Below, piece after piece: positions 1 through 8,015 of a stretch of 64,000 bases of DNA. Each line of letters begins with the position of its first letter. Positions within the stretch are counted from its first letter, which is position 1. This DNA comes from RYN-230 sp963760405 (GTDB lineage: Bacteria > Actinomycetota > Actinomycetes > Streptosporangiales > Streptosporangiaceae): positions 806,001 through 870,000 of the forward strand of contig CAVXCV010000002.1 in NCBI GenBank assembly GCA_963760405.1, written 5' to 3'. Both the position numbers and the translations under genes were made by a program. The notes beneath the pieces are model-generated. The model searched no databases. It was not told where the DNA came from and saw only the letters and a list, made by a program, of their open reading frames with translations.

Positions 1-2
1 GC

Positions 3-1475
3 ATGGGCCTGGCCCAGGTGCAGGAACTGCGCACCGCGGTACGGGAGTTCGCCGCCGCGGGCAAGCTGACCGTGGCCTGGGCGGAGACGTTCGGCGACTT
101 CTCCCCCGGCAACGTGCCGTACTACCTGGCCACCGCGTTCGACCGGATCTGGCTGCAGCCCTCCGGGGATGTCGGGCTGACCGGGATCAGCCTGGAGAAC
201 CGGTTCTTCCGCGGCACCCTGGACACGCTGGGCGTGGACTTCCAGGTGGCCAAGCGGAAGGAGTACAAGAGCGCGGCCGAGCGGTTCACCGAGCGCAAGT
301 TCAGCGACCCGGCGCGGGAAGAAAACCAGCGGCTGGCCGCCTCGATCATCGAGCAGATCACCGGGGCCATCGCGGAGCGGCTGGAGATCCCGGCCAGTGA
401 CGCCCGCGCGCTGATCGACAACGGCCCGTTCATGGCCAGCGAGGCGCTGGATGCCCGGCTGGTGGACGTGCTCGGCTACCGCGACGAGGTGTACGCGCAG
501 GTTAAGAAGGAAGCGGGGGACGACACGGTCACCCTGTACCTGGGCCGTTACCAGCGGTCCCGGGCGCTGGCTGAGCGGGCCCGGCGGGTGCCCCGGCCCG
601 GCGAGGACTGTATCGCGCTGATCTACGCGACCGGGCCGATCCGCCGCGGCCGCAGTGCCCGCGGGCCGCTCATGCCGGGGGCGATGGGCTCGGACACGAT
701 GACCGGCGCGCTGCGCGCGGCCGCCGCGGACCACCGGGCCAAGGCGATCGTGCTCCGGGTGAACAGCCCCGGCGGCTCGTACGTGGCCTCCGACGCGATC
801 TGGCGCGAGGTGGTGCGGGCCCGCGAGGGCGGCACCCCGGTCGTGGTGTCCATGGGCGAGGTCGCCGCGTCCGGCGGCTACTTCATCGCCATGGCCGCCG
901 ACGCCATCGTGGCCCAGCCGGGCACCATCACCGGGTCCATTGGCGTGCTGAGCGGCAAGCCGGTACTGGGCCAGGCGCTGGAGCGGGCCGGGGTGACCAC
1001 CGACTCGGTGAGTGAGGGCGCCCACGCGGACATGTTCAGCACGTCGCGCCCGTTCAGCGAGGAGGAATGGGCGAAGATCAACGCCTGGCTGGACCGCATC
1101 TACGCCGACTTCACCGGCAAGGTGGCGGTCGGCCGCGGGCTGCCGCAGCAGCAGGTCGACGACATCGCCCGGGGCCGGGTGTGGACCGGCGCCGACGCCG
1201 CGGGCATCGGCCTGGTCGACGAGCTCGGCGGGCTGGACACCGCGGTGGCGCTGGCCCGGCGCAAGGCGGCGGTGCCGGAGGCCGCACCGGTCCGGCTGTA
1301 CCCGCGCAACCATCCGCTGGACCGGGTCCGGCCCCCCGCCTCCAGCGAGGAGCGTCCCGCGGCTCCGGCCGGGCTGTTCGCGGAGAGCTGGGGGCCAGTG
1401 TGGCGGCTAGCCGCCAGCGCCGGCCTGGCCCCCCACGGCCCGCTGCACCTGCCGGGCCAGTGGGTGATCCAGTGA
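3..1475 (+). CDS. sppA: Signal peptide peptidase SppA (5' partial)
   Basis: Membrane-associated serine protease of the S49 (SppA/protease IV) family, which degrades cleaved signal peptides. The window starts inside the gene: the first usable ATG is at base 3, but the 490 residues present are shorter than the usual tandem-domain form and the N-terminal membrane anchor is missing, so the true start lies upstream. Both halves of the tandem fold are visible. The general-base lysine sits in KRKEYKSAAE (K89 counted from base 3) and the nucleophile in GEVAASGGYF (S290), preceded by the RVNSPGGS oxyanion-loop motif near residue 253. The Lys in the first domain and Ser in the second is the normal arrangement of long SppA enzymes. 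A flavin reductase gene follows after 25 bases on the same strand. Confidence 0.93.
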   Translation: MGLAQVQELRTAVREFAAAGKLTVAWAETFGDFSPGNVPYYLATAFDRIWLQPSGDVGLTGISLENRFFRGTLDTLGVDFQVAKRKEYKSAAERFTERKFSDPAREENQRLAASIIEQITGAIAERLEIPASDARALIDNGPFMASEALDARLVDVLGYRDEVYAQVKKEAGDDTVTLYLGRYQRSRALAERARRVPRPGEDCIALIYATGPIRRGRSARGPLMPGAMGSDTMTGALRAAAADHRAKAIVLRVNSPGGSYVASDAIWREVVRAREGGTPVVVSMGEVAASGGYFIAMAADAIVAQPGTITGSIGVLSGKPVLGQALERAGVTTDSVSEGAHADMFSTSRPFSEEEWAKINAWLDRIYADFTGKVAVGRGLPQQQVDDIARGRVWTGADAAGIGLVDELGGLDTAVALARRKAAVPEAAPVRLYPRNHPLDRVRPPASSEERPAAPAGLFAESWGPVWRLAASAGLAPHGPLHLPGQWVIQ

Positions 1476-1500
1476 CCCGGTCGCAGGTGACCCCGTCACA

Positions 1501-2013
1501 GTGACCGGGCCGGACGGCACCGGGCTGGCCGAGGCCCTGTCCGTATTCGCTACCGGGGTGACGTTGGTCACGGTGGCTGACGGCCGGGATGACATTGGCA
1601 CCACGGTGAGCGCGTTCTGCCCACTGTCGTTCGCCCCGCCACTGGCCGGAGTGTCGCTGCTGGCCAGCTCCTACCCGGCCGAGGTGCTAGGCCGGGTGAG
1701 CCGGTTCGCGGTGACGGTGCTGGCGGACAGCCAGCGGATGCTGGCCGGGCGGTTCGCCGTGGCGGGCCGGCCCGGGGCCCGGCTGCTGCTGGACGGCGTA
1801 CCGCACCGCCGGGGCGCCCGGTCCGGCGCGCTGATCCCGGACGGCGGCCTCGCCGCGCTGGAGTGCGAGGTCACCCAGCGCCTGGCGACCGGTGACCACC
1901 TGCTGGTCATCGCGTCGGTACTGGCCGTGCCGTACCTAGCCGAGGCTGGCCAGCCCCTCGTTAGGTTCGCGGGCCGCTACCGCGCCCCGCAGCAGGGGAA
2001 TACCGCCGTTTAG
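1501..2013 (+). CDS. Flavin reductase family protein
   Basis: Small FMN-binding flavin reductase-like protein (170 residues, normal for the HpaC/DIM6 type). The N-terminus has the family signature of a short helix ending in FATGVTLVTV, followed by the GTTVSAFCPLSFAPPL stretch that contacts flavin and the LLASSYPAEVL segment. Such proteins either supply reduced FMN to a two-component monooxygenase or are flavoproteins of unknown substrate. No partner monooxygenase is adjacent. A GTG start is used; the gene lies 25 bases after sppA and is probably co-transcribed with it. Substrate and partner cannot be inferred from the sequence. Confidence 0.85.
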   Translation: MTGPDGTGLAEALSVFATGVTLVTVADGRDDIGTTVSAFCPLSFAPPLAGVSLLASSYPAEVLGRVSRFAVTVLADSQRMLAGRFAVAGRPGARLLLDGVPHRRGARSGALIPDGGLAALECEVTQRLATGDHLLVIASVLAVPYLAEAGQPLVRFAGRYRAPQQGNTAV

Positions 2014-2016
2014 GGT

Positions 2017-2592
2017 GTGTGCTGCAGGGTGCAGGTCATCACGCAGCAGGAGAGACACATCCATGGCAGGCTCCCCCTCAGCCAGCCCCGGCCCAGGCGG
2101 CTCCAGCCCAGCCAGCCGGGCAGCCTGGGCAGCGGCAGCACCGCGGGCCGGATCGACACCAGGGTGGCGCACCCCGCCCGGGTTCAGGACTACTGGCTGG
2201 GCGGGCGGGACAACTTCGCCGCCGACCGCGCGGCCGGGGCAGCGGTCCTGGCCGCCAGCCCGGGCCTGGTCGCCTCGGTCCGTGCGGGCCGGGCCTTCCT
2301 CGGCCGCGCGGTCCGCTATCTGGCCGGCCCGGCTGGCATCGGCCAGTTCCTGGATATCGGCGCCGGGATCCCGGCCGCGGGCAACACCCATGAGGTGGCG
2401 CAGTCGGTCGCGCCGCAGGCCCGGGTGGTCTACGTGGACAACGACCCGGTGGTGTTCGGCCACGCCCGGGCGCTGCTGGCCAGCGTCCCGCATGGCAGCA
2501 CCGACTACCTCCAGGCCGACCTGCGCGACCCGGAGAAGATCCTGGCCGAGGCGGCGGTGTCCGCCACCTGGGGCGGTGTCGGCCGGAAATGA
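2017..2592 (+). pseudogene. DUF574/SAV2177-type SAM methyltransferase, truncated
   Basis: Remnant of an actinobacterial S-adenosylmethionine methyltransferase of the DUF574 type. It keeps the N-terminal signature HPARVQDYWLGGRDNFAADR, the SAM loop LDIGAGIP, and the VVYVDNDPVVFGHARALL and YLQADLRDPEKIL motifs. It then ends after 191 codons, about 70-90 residues short of the usual 265-280, so the C-terminal third of the fold is missing. An ATG with a good AGGAGAG ribosome site at 2063 lies in a different frame from the conserved body, which implies a further frameshift near 2100-2150. Probably inactive. A strong terminator hairpin follows at 2665. Confidence 0.75.
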
Positions 2593-2664
2593 CGCGGCCG
2601 GTGGGCACGGCCCGGTGGATATCGCGCCGCGGACCGGCCCGGGCCTGAGCCCCCAGGCCGCGCT

Positions 2665-2697
2665 AAGGCCCCTCCATCTCATACATGGAGGGGCCTT
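2665..2697. terminator. Perfect 13-bp hairpin, likely terminator
   Basis: AAGGCCCCTCCAT (2665-2677) is followed, after a 7-base loop, by its exact reverse complement (2685-2697). It lies after the truncated methyltransferase and 156 bases before the 3' end of hutI, which converges on it. It is symmetrical and lacks a clear T-run, so it may serve both strands. Confidence 0.75.
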
Positions 2698-2852
2698 ACT
2701 GCATTGTGCCGGACACTCCTAGTCATTCCCGGCAGCGACACGCCGGAACCACCCGGCCGGGTCAAGGAGGCTGGCTCGCTGCTGAACGGCCCCCCCGGCT
2801 GGCCGTGCCCCCGCCGCCCGGTCCCAGCGTCACGGCCTGAGCCGGGACCAGC

Positions 2853-4034
2853 TCACGCCACGGGCCGCCCGCCCTGCCACACCGCCGTGATGAGCGGGAC
2901 GCCGGGCCGGTACGCCAGGTAGCTGTGCGACGGGCCGTCCAGCAGCACCAGGTCCGCCCGGGCGCCAGCGCCCAGGTGGCCGATGTCCGGCCGGCGCAGC
3001 GCGCGGGCGCCGCCCGCGGTCGCGGACCATACCGCCTCCTCGGTGGTCAGCCGCATCTCGCGGACCGCCAGGGCGATGCAGAACGGCATGCTGGAGGTGA
3101 AGCACGAGCCCGGGTTGCAGTCGGTAGCCAGGGCGACCGTCACCCCGGCGTCCACCAGCCGCCGGCCGTCCGGGTAGGGCTGCCGGGTGGCGAACTCCAC
3201 CCCGGGCAGCAGAGTGGCCACGGTGCCGCCGGCCGCCAGCGCGGCCACGTCCGCATCGCTGAGGTAGGTGCAGTGGTCCGCCGAGGCCGCGCCCGCCTGC
3301 ACGGCGAGCTGCACGCCCGGCCCTGGTCCCAGCTGGTTGGCGTGCACCCGCGGGATGAGCCCCGCGGCCTGGCCCGCCGCCAGCACCGCGGCGGCTTCGC
3401 CCGCGCCGAACGCCCCCCGCTCGCAGAACACATCCACCCACCGCGCGTGCGGCGCGCAGGCGGCCAGCATCGGCCCGCAGACCAGGTCCAGGTACCCGGC
3501 CGGGTCATCGGCGTACTCCGGCGGCACGACGTGCGCGCCCAGGAACGTGACCTCAGAAGTGATCTCCGCGGCGAGCGCCACGCTGCGCGCCTCGTCCGCC
3601 ACGGTCAGCCCGTAGCCGGACTTGCACTCCAGCGTGGTCGTGCCCTGGCCGAGCATCTCCCGGGCCAGCCGGGCCAGGTTCGCCCGCAGCGCCGGGCCGG
3701 GAGCGGCCCGGGTGGCGGCCACCGTGCTGCGAATCCCGCCGGCCTGGTACGGCTGGCCTGCCATGCGCGCGGCGAATTCGGCGCTTCGCTCCCCGGCGAA
3801 CACCAGGTGGGCGTGCGAGTCCACGAAACCGGGCAGCACCGTCCGGCCGCCGCAGTTGACCGCCTGGTCCGCGGCGGGCGCGCGGCTGGCCGGCCCGGTC
3901 CACGCCACCCGGCCGCCGTCGATGACCAGCGCCGCGCCGGTCAGTGCGAAGAACTTCCCGGGGCCCTGCCCCGGGTCGGCGTCGGGGCTGGCGTTGGTGA
4001 CGAGCTCACTGATGTTGCTGAGCAGGACGCTCAT
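2853..4034 (-). CDS. hutI: Imidazolonepropionase HutI
   Basis: Third step of histidine degradation: hydrolysis of 4-imidazolone-5-propionate to N-formimidoyl-L-glutamate in the cytosol. The 393 residues are normal length for this amidohydrolase-superfamily enzyme. Visible motifs in order are the metal-binding SHAHLVFAGER, ECKSGYGLT, RVHANQLG, ADHCTYLSD and the ATDCNPGSC metal-binding aspartate loop. The start at 4034 is the first in-frame ATG. In many actinobacteria hutI is adjacent to hutF and hutU; here about 4 kb of unrelated genes separate it from hutF (ends at 8016), so it probably has its own promoter or reads with the GtrA gene 9 bases upstream. Confidence 0.95.
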   Translation of the reverse strand: MSVLLSNISELVTNASPDADPGQGPGKFFALTGAALVIDGGRVAWTGPASRAPAADQAVNCGGRTVLPGFVDSHAHLVFAGERSAEFAARMAGQPYQAGGIRSTVAATRAAPGPALRANLARLAREMLGQGTTTLECKSGYGLTVADEARSVALAAEITSEVTFLGAHVVPPEYADDPAGYLDLVCGPMLAACAPHARWVDVFCERGAFGAGEAAAVLAAGQAAGLIPRVHANQLGPGPGVQLAVQAGAASADHCTYLSDADVAALAAGGTVATLLPGVEFATRQPYPDGRRLVDAGVTVALATDCNPGSCFTSSMPFCIALAVREMRLTTEEAVWSATAGGARALRRPDIGHLGAGARADLVLLDGPSHSYLAYRPGVPLITAVWQGGRPVA

Positions 4035-4043
4035 CCCCGTACG

Positions 4044-4748
4044 CTACCGGTACCCGCCACCCACCTGCTGCGTCCCATAGTCCTGGGGGACTGGCGCCAC
4101 CTCCCGCAGGACCACATCCCAGGGAGCCCGGGGCGCCTCACGCCGGGCCACATCCCAGGGAGCTGAGGGCACCTCCCGCCGGGCCGCATCCTGGCGCACT
4201 GCGGGCGCTGCTGGCTGCGCCCGCCACACCCACGTCCGGTACGCCCAGTACCGGAAGACCGTGGCCAGCCCGATGCCGATCACCAGGGCGACGTTGTAGG
4301 ACAGCGTGTCGTGCAGGTCCAGTACGTACTCGGTGAACCCGAGGCAGGCCAGCTGGATCGCCAGCCCTACGCCATTGAGCAGGAAGAACACCAGGCCTTC
4401 CCGCACCACGCCACTGCGCTGGCGGTGCCGGAACGTCCAGTAACGGTTGCCCGCCCAGGAAACCGCCGTAGCCACCGCGGTGGCGATCACGTTCGCAGCC
4501 AGCGGCCCCATCCCCGCCTGGAAGTGCAGCAGGTTGGTGCCGGCGTCGGCGATGAGCACAGCGACCACGCCGACGACGCCGAACTTGCCCAGCTCATGGA
4601 CCAGCAGCCAGAACCTGCCGCCGATCATCCGGGCCAGCGCCGCCCGGACCGGATGACTCCTGGGTTTCCGGTGCGCTGGCGCCCGCCGGGCCGGCTTGCC
4701 GGGTGATGTCATCCGTCCCACCCAGTTCTCGTCCGCCCAGTGACGCAA
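4044..4748 (-). CDS. GtrA family membrane protein with repeat tail
   Basis: Small polytopic protein of the GtrA family, members of which are implicated in moving lipid-linked sugars or helping glycosyl transfer at the membrane. After a basic N-terminus of about 45 residues come four hydrophobic helices between roughly residues 50 and 175, with the typical GNRYWTFRHR motif between helices 2 and 3 and YWAYRTWVW at the end of helix 4. The last 50 residues are a low-complexity tail built from a 12-residue unit (REV/REA-x-APWDV) encoded by tandem 36-bp DNA repeats. It lies 9 bases upstream of hutI on the same strand, with no obvious functional link. Confidence 0.85.
   Translation of the reverse strand: MRHWADENWVGRMTSPGKPARRAPAHRKPRSHPVRAALARMIGGRFWLLVHELGKFGVVGVVAVLIADAGTNLLHFQAGMGPLAANVIATAVATAVSWAGNRYWTFRHRQRSGVVREGLVFFLLNGVGLAIQLACLGFTEYVLDLHDTLSYNVALVIGIGLATVFRYWAYRTWVWRAQPAAPAVRQDAARREVPSAPWDVARREAPRAPWDVVLREVAPVPQDYGTQQVGGGYR
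4100..4194. repeat. 36-bp tandem repeat, 2.6 copies
   Basis: Copies at 4100-4135 and 4136-4171 and a partial copy at 4172-4194 share the core CACATCCCAGGGAG. They encode the repeated C-terminal tail of the GtrA protein. The unit length is a multiple of three, so copy-number change would keep the frame. Confidence 0.75.
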
Positions 4749-5024
4749 CAGCGTCGCCAGCGCGATGCTCCGGTCAGCGCCACAGCGTCGGCCAGCCCGG
4801 CCGTGATGAGCCGGGCGCCCTCATGGACACGGTGGCGGGGCCTCGCAGAGAGCGCCGGGGCAGACCTCACCCGGCCGAGGGTAGCCAGCCCGGCCCGCTG
4901 GCGCCGGGCGAACGCCGCATCCCCGCGCCCACCACACGGACCCGGGCACCCCTCTGCTACCCGGCAGCCACCCCCAGGCGGACAGCCTGGCCCCTCCACC
5001 TCCCTGGAGGAGCGGCCGACCGGG

Positions 5025-5822
5025 TCAGTTCAGCTGGATGGAGCGCTTGGCCAGGCCGAGCCAGAAGCCGTCGATGACGGTGCGGGCGCCGTCGAGGTCA
5101 CCGTCGGCCGCGCCGAGCGTGACGAACAGCGGCGCGAAGTGCTCGGTGCGCGGATGCGCCTGCCGGGCACCGGGGGCCTTGTGCTGGAAGTCCAGCAGCG
5201 CGTCCAGGTCGCCCCGGGCCAGCGCCTCGCTGCCCCAGTGGTCGAACTCGGCCATGACCGGCTGGACCTGGCCCGTCATGCTGAGCGCGCGGAGGTTATG
5301 GGTGAAGAACCCGCTGCCCACGATCAGCACGCCGTCATCCCGCAGCGGAGCGAGCTTGCGCCCGATCTCGTACAGGCCCGCCGGGTCCAGCGTGGGCATG
5401 GACACCTGCAGCACCGGCACGTCCGCGTCCGGGTACATCTCCACCAGCGGTACGTACGCGCCGTGGTCCAGGCCCCGGTCGGGCACGTCGGCCACGGGGG
5501 TGCCCGCCGCCCGGAGCAGCTTGCGCACGTCGTCAGCCAGCCCGGGGGCGCCCGGCGCCGGGTACGTGACCTGGTAATACTTGTCCGGGAAACCCCAGAA
5601 GTCATAGGTCAGCGGAGCCCGCGTGGTCGCGCCCAGCGCCAGCGGCGCGGCCTCCCAGTGCGCCGAGACCATCAGCACGGACGCGGGCTTGGGCAGGTCA
5701 GCGGCCCAGCTGGCCAGCTGGCCCGGCCACAGCTCGTCATCCGCCAGCGGCGGTGCGCCATGGCTGAGGTAGATCGCGGGCATGCGCCCAGCTGCCCCGG
5801 CTGCCGGTTCAGTAGCGGACAT
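5025..5822 (-). CDS. Class III extradiol dioxygenase (DODA/YgiD type)
   Basis: Non-haem iron or zinc dependent dioxygenase of the LigB/DODA superfamily, which opens catecholic rings or related substrates. Recognisable motifs are IYLSHGAPPL near the N-terminus, VSAHWEAAPL, GLDHGAYVPL, GSGFFTHNLR and the C-terminal RTEHFAPLFVTLGAA; the histidines in these motifs form the metal site. The start at 5822 is chosen because an AGGAGG site sits 5 bases upstream; an ATG 18 bases earlier would place that site inside the gene. It is transcribed divergently from a MarR regulator, and the shared region holds two near-identical operator-like sites, so substrate-responsive control by that regulator is likely. 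Confidence 0.9.
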   Translation of the reverse strand: MSATEPAAGAAGRMPAIYLSHGAPPLADDELWPGQLASWAADLPKPASVLMVSAHWEAAPLALGATTRAPLTYDFWGFPDKYYQVTYPAPGAPGLADDVRKLLRAAGTPVADVPDRGLDHGAYVPLVEMYPDADVPVLQVSMPTLDPAGLYEIGRKLAPLRDDGVLIVGSGFFTHNLRALSMTGQVQPVMAEFDHWGSEALARGDLDALLDFQHKAPGARQAHPRTEHFAPLFVTLGAADGDLDGARTVIDGFWLGLAKRSIQLN

Positions 5823-5910
5823 CGCTTCCTCCTGCGTCATATTGTCGGCCGCGTCCTGCGCGGCACCAACTGCGGGCCACACACCCCGCGGTCCGTCACC
5901 CCAGAAAACA

Positions 5911-5924
5911 GTTCAAATTCAAAC
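5911..5924. promoter_or_regulatory. MarR-type operator, copy 1
   Basis: GTTCAAATTCAAAC, matching the second copy at 6058 in 13 of 14 positions. It lies about 90 bases upstream of the dioxygenase start and in the shared promoter region of the divergent MarR gene. The AT-rich inverted symmetry is typical of MarR-family sites. Assignment to this regulator is inference. Confidence 0.6.
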
Positions 5925-6057
5925 TACATTCCCATGAACCGCTGCCCGCCGACCTGGAAATCCCGCACTGCTCCCGGATCCCGCACTGCGCCCCGGATCC
6001 CGCACTGCGCCCCGGCGCCGGACAGGCCGACCGACCGTGCCCAGCGGGGTGGGTGTC

Positions 6058-6077
6058 GTTCGAATTCAAACGATAAT
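6058..6077 (+). promoter_or_regulatory. MarR-type operator copy 2 overlapping promoter
   Basis: GTTCGAATTCAAAC (6058-6071) runs directly into GATAAT (6072-6077), a good -10 element for the marR gene, whose GTG is only 16 bases further on. The transcript would be nearly leaderless. A repressor bound here would block the -10 region, giving autoregulation. Confidence 0.6.
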
Positions 6078-6092
6078 CGCTAGACTGATCCC

Positions 6093-6638
6093 GTGGCAGA
6101 GCCAGTGGACGTCACCCCCGCGCCCGGCACCCCGGACAGGCGCCCGGCCAGCAGCCCAAGCGCCGGCCCGGCCAGCGACAGCGGGCCGGCCGAGCCATGG
6201 CTCGACCAGGCGGAAATGGCCACCTGGCTGGCGTTCCTGGAAGTCAGCCACCTACTGGAGCGCCGGATCGAGCAGCAACTGAAACAGGACGCGGGCCTGT
6301 CCCACGCGCAGTACGAGATCTTGTCCCGGCTGGAAGCCGCCGACGGCGGCCAACTGCGGATGAGCGAGCTCGCCGATGTGATCATCGTCTCCCGCAGCGG
6401 CCTCACCTACCAGATCGCCCAACTGGAAAAAGCGGGCCTGGTCCGGCGGGAGAAGTGCCCGTCCGACGACCGGGGCGTGCTCGCCGTGCTCACCCCCGCG
6501 GGCCGGGCCGCGCTGGCCCGGGCGGCCCCCGGCCACCTCCGGGTGGTCCGCCGCTACCTAATCGACGCCCTCACCCCCGCCCAGCGCGACACTCTCCGCG
6601 AAGCCTTCACCACGGCCCGCGACCGCCTCCGCCGCTAA
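6093..6638 (+). CDS. MarR family transcriptional regulator
   Basis: Winged-helix regulator of 181 residues. A 40-residue Pro/Ala-rich N-terminal extension precedes the MarR fold. The fold begins at WLAFLEVSHLLERRIEQQL, with the recognition-helix region LADVIIVSRSGLTYQIAQLE and the wing KCPSDDRGVLAVLTPAG. It is divergent from the extradiol dioxygenase. Two copies of a GTTC-AATTCAAAC motif lie between the genes, one overlapping its own -10 element, so it probably represses both itself and the dioxygenase until an aromatic or other ligand binds. No Shine-Dalgarno sequence precedes the GTG, consistent with a leaderless message. Confidence 0.9.
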   Translation: MAEPVDVTPAPGTPDRRPASSPSAGPASDSGPAEPWLDQAEMATWLAFLEVSHLLERRIEQQLKQDAGLSHAQYEILSRLEAADGGQLRMSELADVIIVSRSGLTYQIAQLEKAGLVRREKCPSDDRGVLAVLTPAGRAALARAAPGHLRVVRRYLIDALTPAQRDTLREAFTTARDRLRR

Positions 6639-6740
6639 ACCCGCCGGCAACCCGCCCCCGGCAACCCGCCCGGCGGCCCGGCCACCGGGCGTGACTCTTC
6701 ACGAGTTTCCTTACCCTATACCGGGACAAAACGGGCGCGA

Positions 6741-7886
6741 TCATGACTGAAACTGATACAAAGTGGCGCTAGGTATGAAGCGCCCGTCGATCGCGGCGAT
6801 GAAGACAATGGGCATCAGCGGCGCGTTGTAGTGGTAGTCCAGGCCCCAGTAACTGCTGCTCGTGCTGATAAAACGCAGGAAGAGGTCCGGCACGGCCACC
6901 AGCGCGACAGGCGACCGGAGCGCCAGGAACGCCACCGGGAGCAACAGCAGAGCCAACGTCCCGAGTTTCTCCCCGCTACCAGTGATGAGCTGGCCCGGCA
7001 ACGCCAGGACCGATTGGCTGTTACCGCTACCGCCGACAACACCGCCTATGGACCAGTAATCGTACTGATGATACATATTAAAATGCGGTATGATTACGAG
7101 AATCGCGGCAAAGGACCAGCCAATACCCCAGACCGCCAGCAGGAATCCGGCCAGGGGCGTGGCCGCGAAGTCACGCAGGGCTCGCCGGGTGCCTGTCCGG
7201 GTGGTTCCGGTCAGGTCCGTGCCATCACTGGCTCTCCGCGCCCGCGCCCGGGCTTTCCAGGCATAAGCTATCAGGACCAGGCCGATAGCCGCCACGGTGA
7301 ATCCCTGGTCTTCCTTGACGAAGACCAGGGGGAGCGCCCAGAGCACCGCACCCCATGGCTTCCGCCGCACCAGCGCGGAAAGTGAGCAGGCCAGCAACGG
7401 GACCGCGAAGGCGAGTTCGTGGAAGTCGAAATCGATCATGGCCTGCAGGCCCCAGGAGAAGCCGTAGGCTGCACCGATCATCCGGCCGGGCGACACGCCC
7501 AGCAGGACGGTCGCGGCGCGGCTGACAGGAATGACCGACAAGGCTGTGAGCAGCGCCTGGATAACAAGGAGGGTGACCGGGGTCGGCGCCATCCGGAAGA
7601 ACGGCGCAGCGAGCGCGACGATGGGATGAAAATGATCACCGAGCAGATTGAACCCGGGCGAACGGATGTCGTCTATTGGCGTCTGGAGATGAGCGTACTG
7701 CTTCACGTACTCGGTGAATATGGCCAGATCATAAGAGCCCGGGTAAAGGCGTACGTAGTAGGAAATCGAGATTACGCTGTACACGACGAATACCGTGAAC
7801 GCGATGCACCACGGTACCCAATCCCGGCGGGCTCGCTCGGCCGAGGTTTCTGAGGCTTCACCGGGCCCCGCTACGGTGCGAAACAT
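6741..7886 (-). CDS. DUF2079 membrane protein, probably C-terminally truncated
   Basis: Polytopic membrane protein of the DUF2079 family, whose role is unknown. The family hallmark SYDLAIFTEYVKQYAHLQ follows the first membrane helix, then GDHFHPIVALAAPFFR, FDFHELAFAVPLLA and a further six or so hydrophobic segments. At 381 residues it is shorter than the 450-550 typical of the family and ends abruptly after GRFIPSATLYQFQS just past a membrane segment. GC content is visibly lower than in the neighbours (about 52 percent by hand count over 7681-7740), and its upstream region is AT-rich with TATAAT-like boxes. Both points suggest recent acquisition followed by loss of the 3' end. Confidence 0.8.
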   Translation of the reverse strand: MFRTVAGPGEASETSAERARRDWVPWCIAFTVFVVYSVISISYYVRLYPGSYDLAIFTEYVKQYAHLQTPIDDIRSPGFNLLGDHFHPIVALAAPFFRMAPTPVTLLVIQALLTALSVIPVSRAATVLLGVSPGRMIGAAYGFSWGLQAMIDFDFHELAFAVPLLACSLSALVRRKPWGAVLWALPLVFVKEDQGFTVAAIGLVLIAYAWKARARARRASDGTDLTGTTRTGTRRALRDFAATPLAGFLLAVWGIGWSFAAILVIIPHFNMYHQYDYWSIGGVVGGSGNSQSVLALPGQLITGSGEKLGTLALLLLPVAFLALRSPVALVAVPDLFLRFISTSSSYWGLDYHYNAPLMPIVFIAAIDGRFIPSATLYQFQS

Positions 7887-8015
7887 TGCCGACTATAACA
7901 TATTTTTATCCGATTATAGGCGACTATTTACTCAACTGATGCGGTTCTCGCGCCGGCTGAACCCGGGCGAACCAGATGCAGCACCGCAAACCGGAAAGAG
8001 ACGCCGGGACGGGAT
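7887..8015. promoter_or_regulatory. AT-rich promoter region of the DUF2079 gene
   Basis: This 129-base gap is the most AT-rich stretch of the first 10 kb. On the minus strand it carries CTATAATCGG and TTATAGTCGG, both acceptable -10 elements, just upstream of the DUF2079 start at 7886. No operator symmetry was recognised. Confidence 0.45.
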
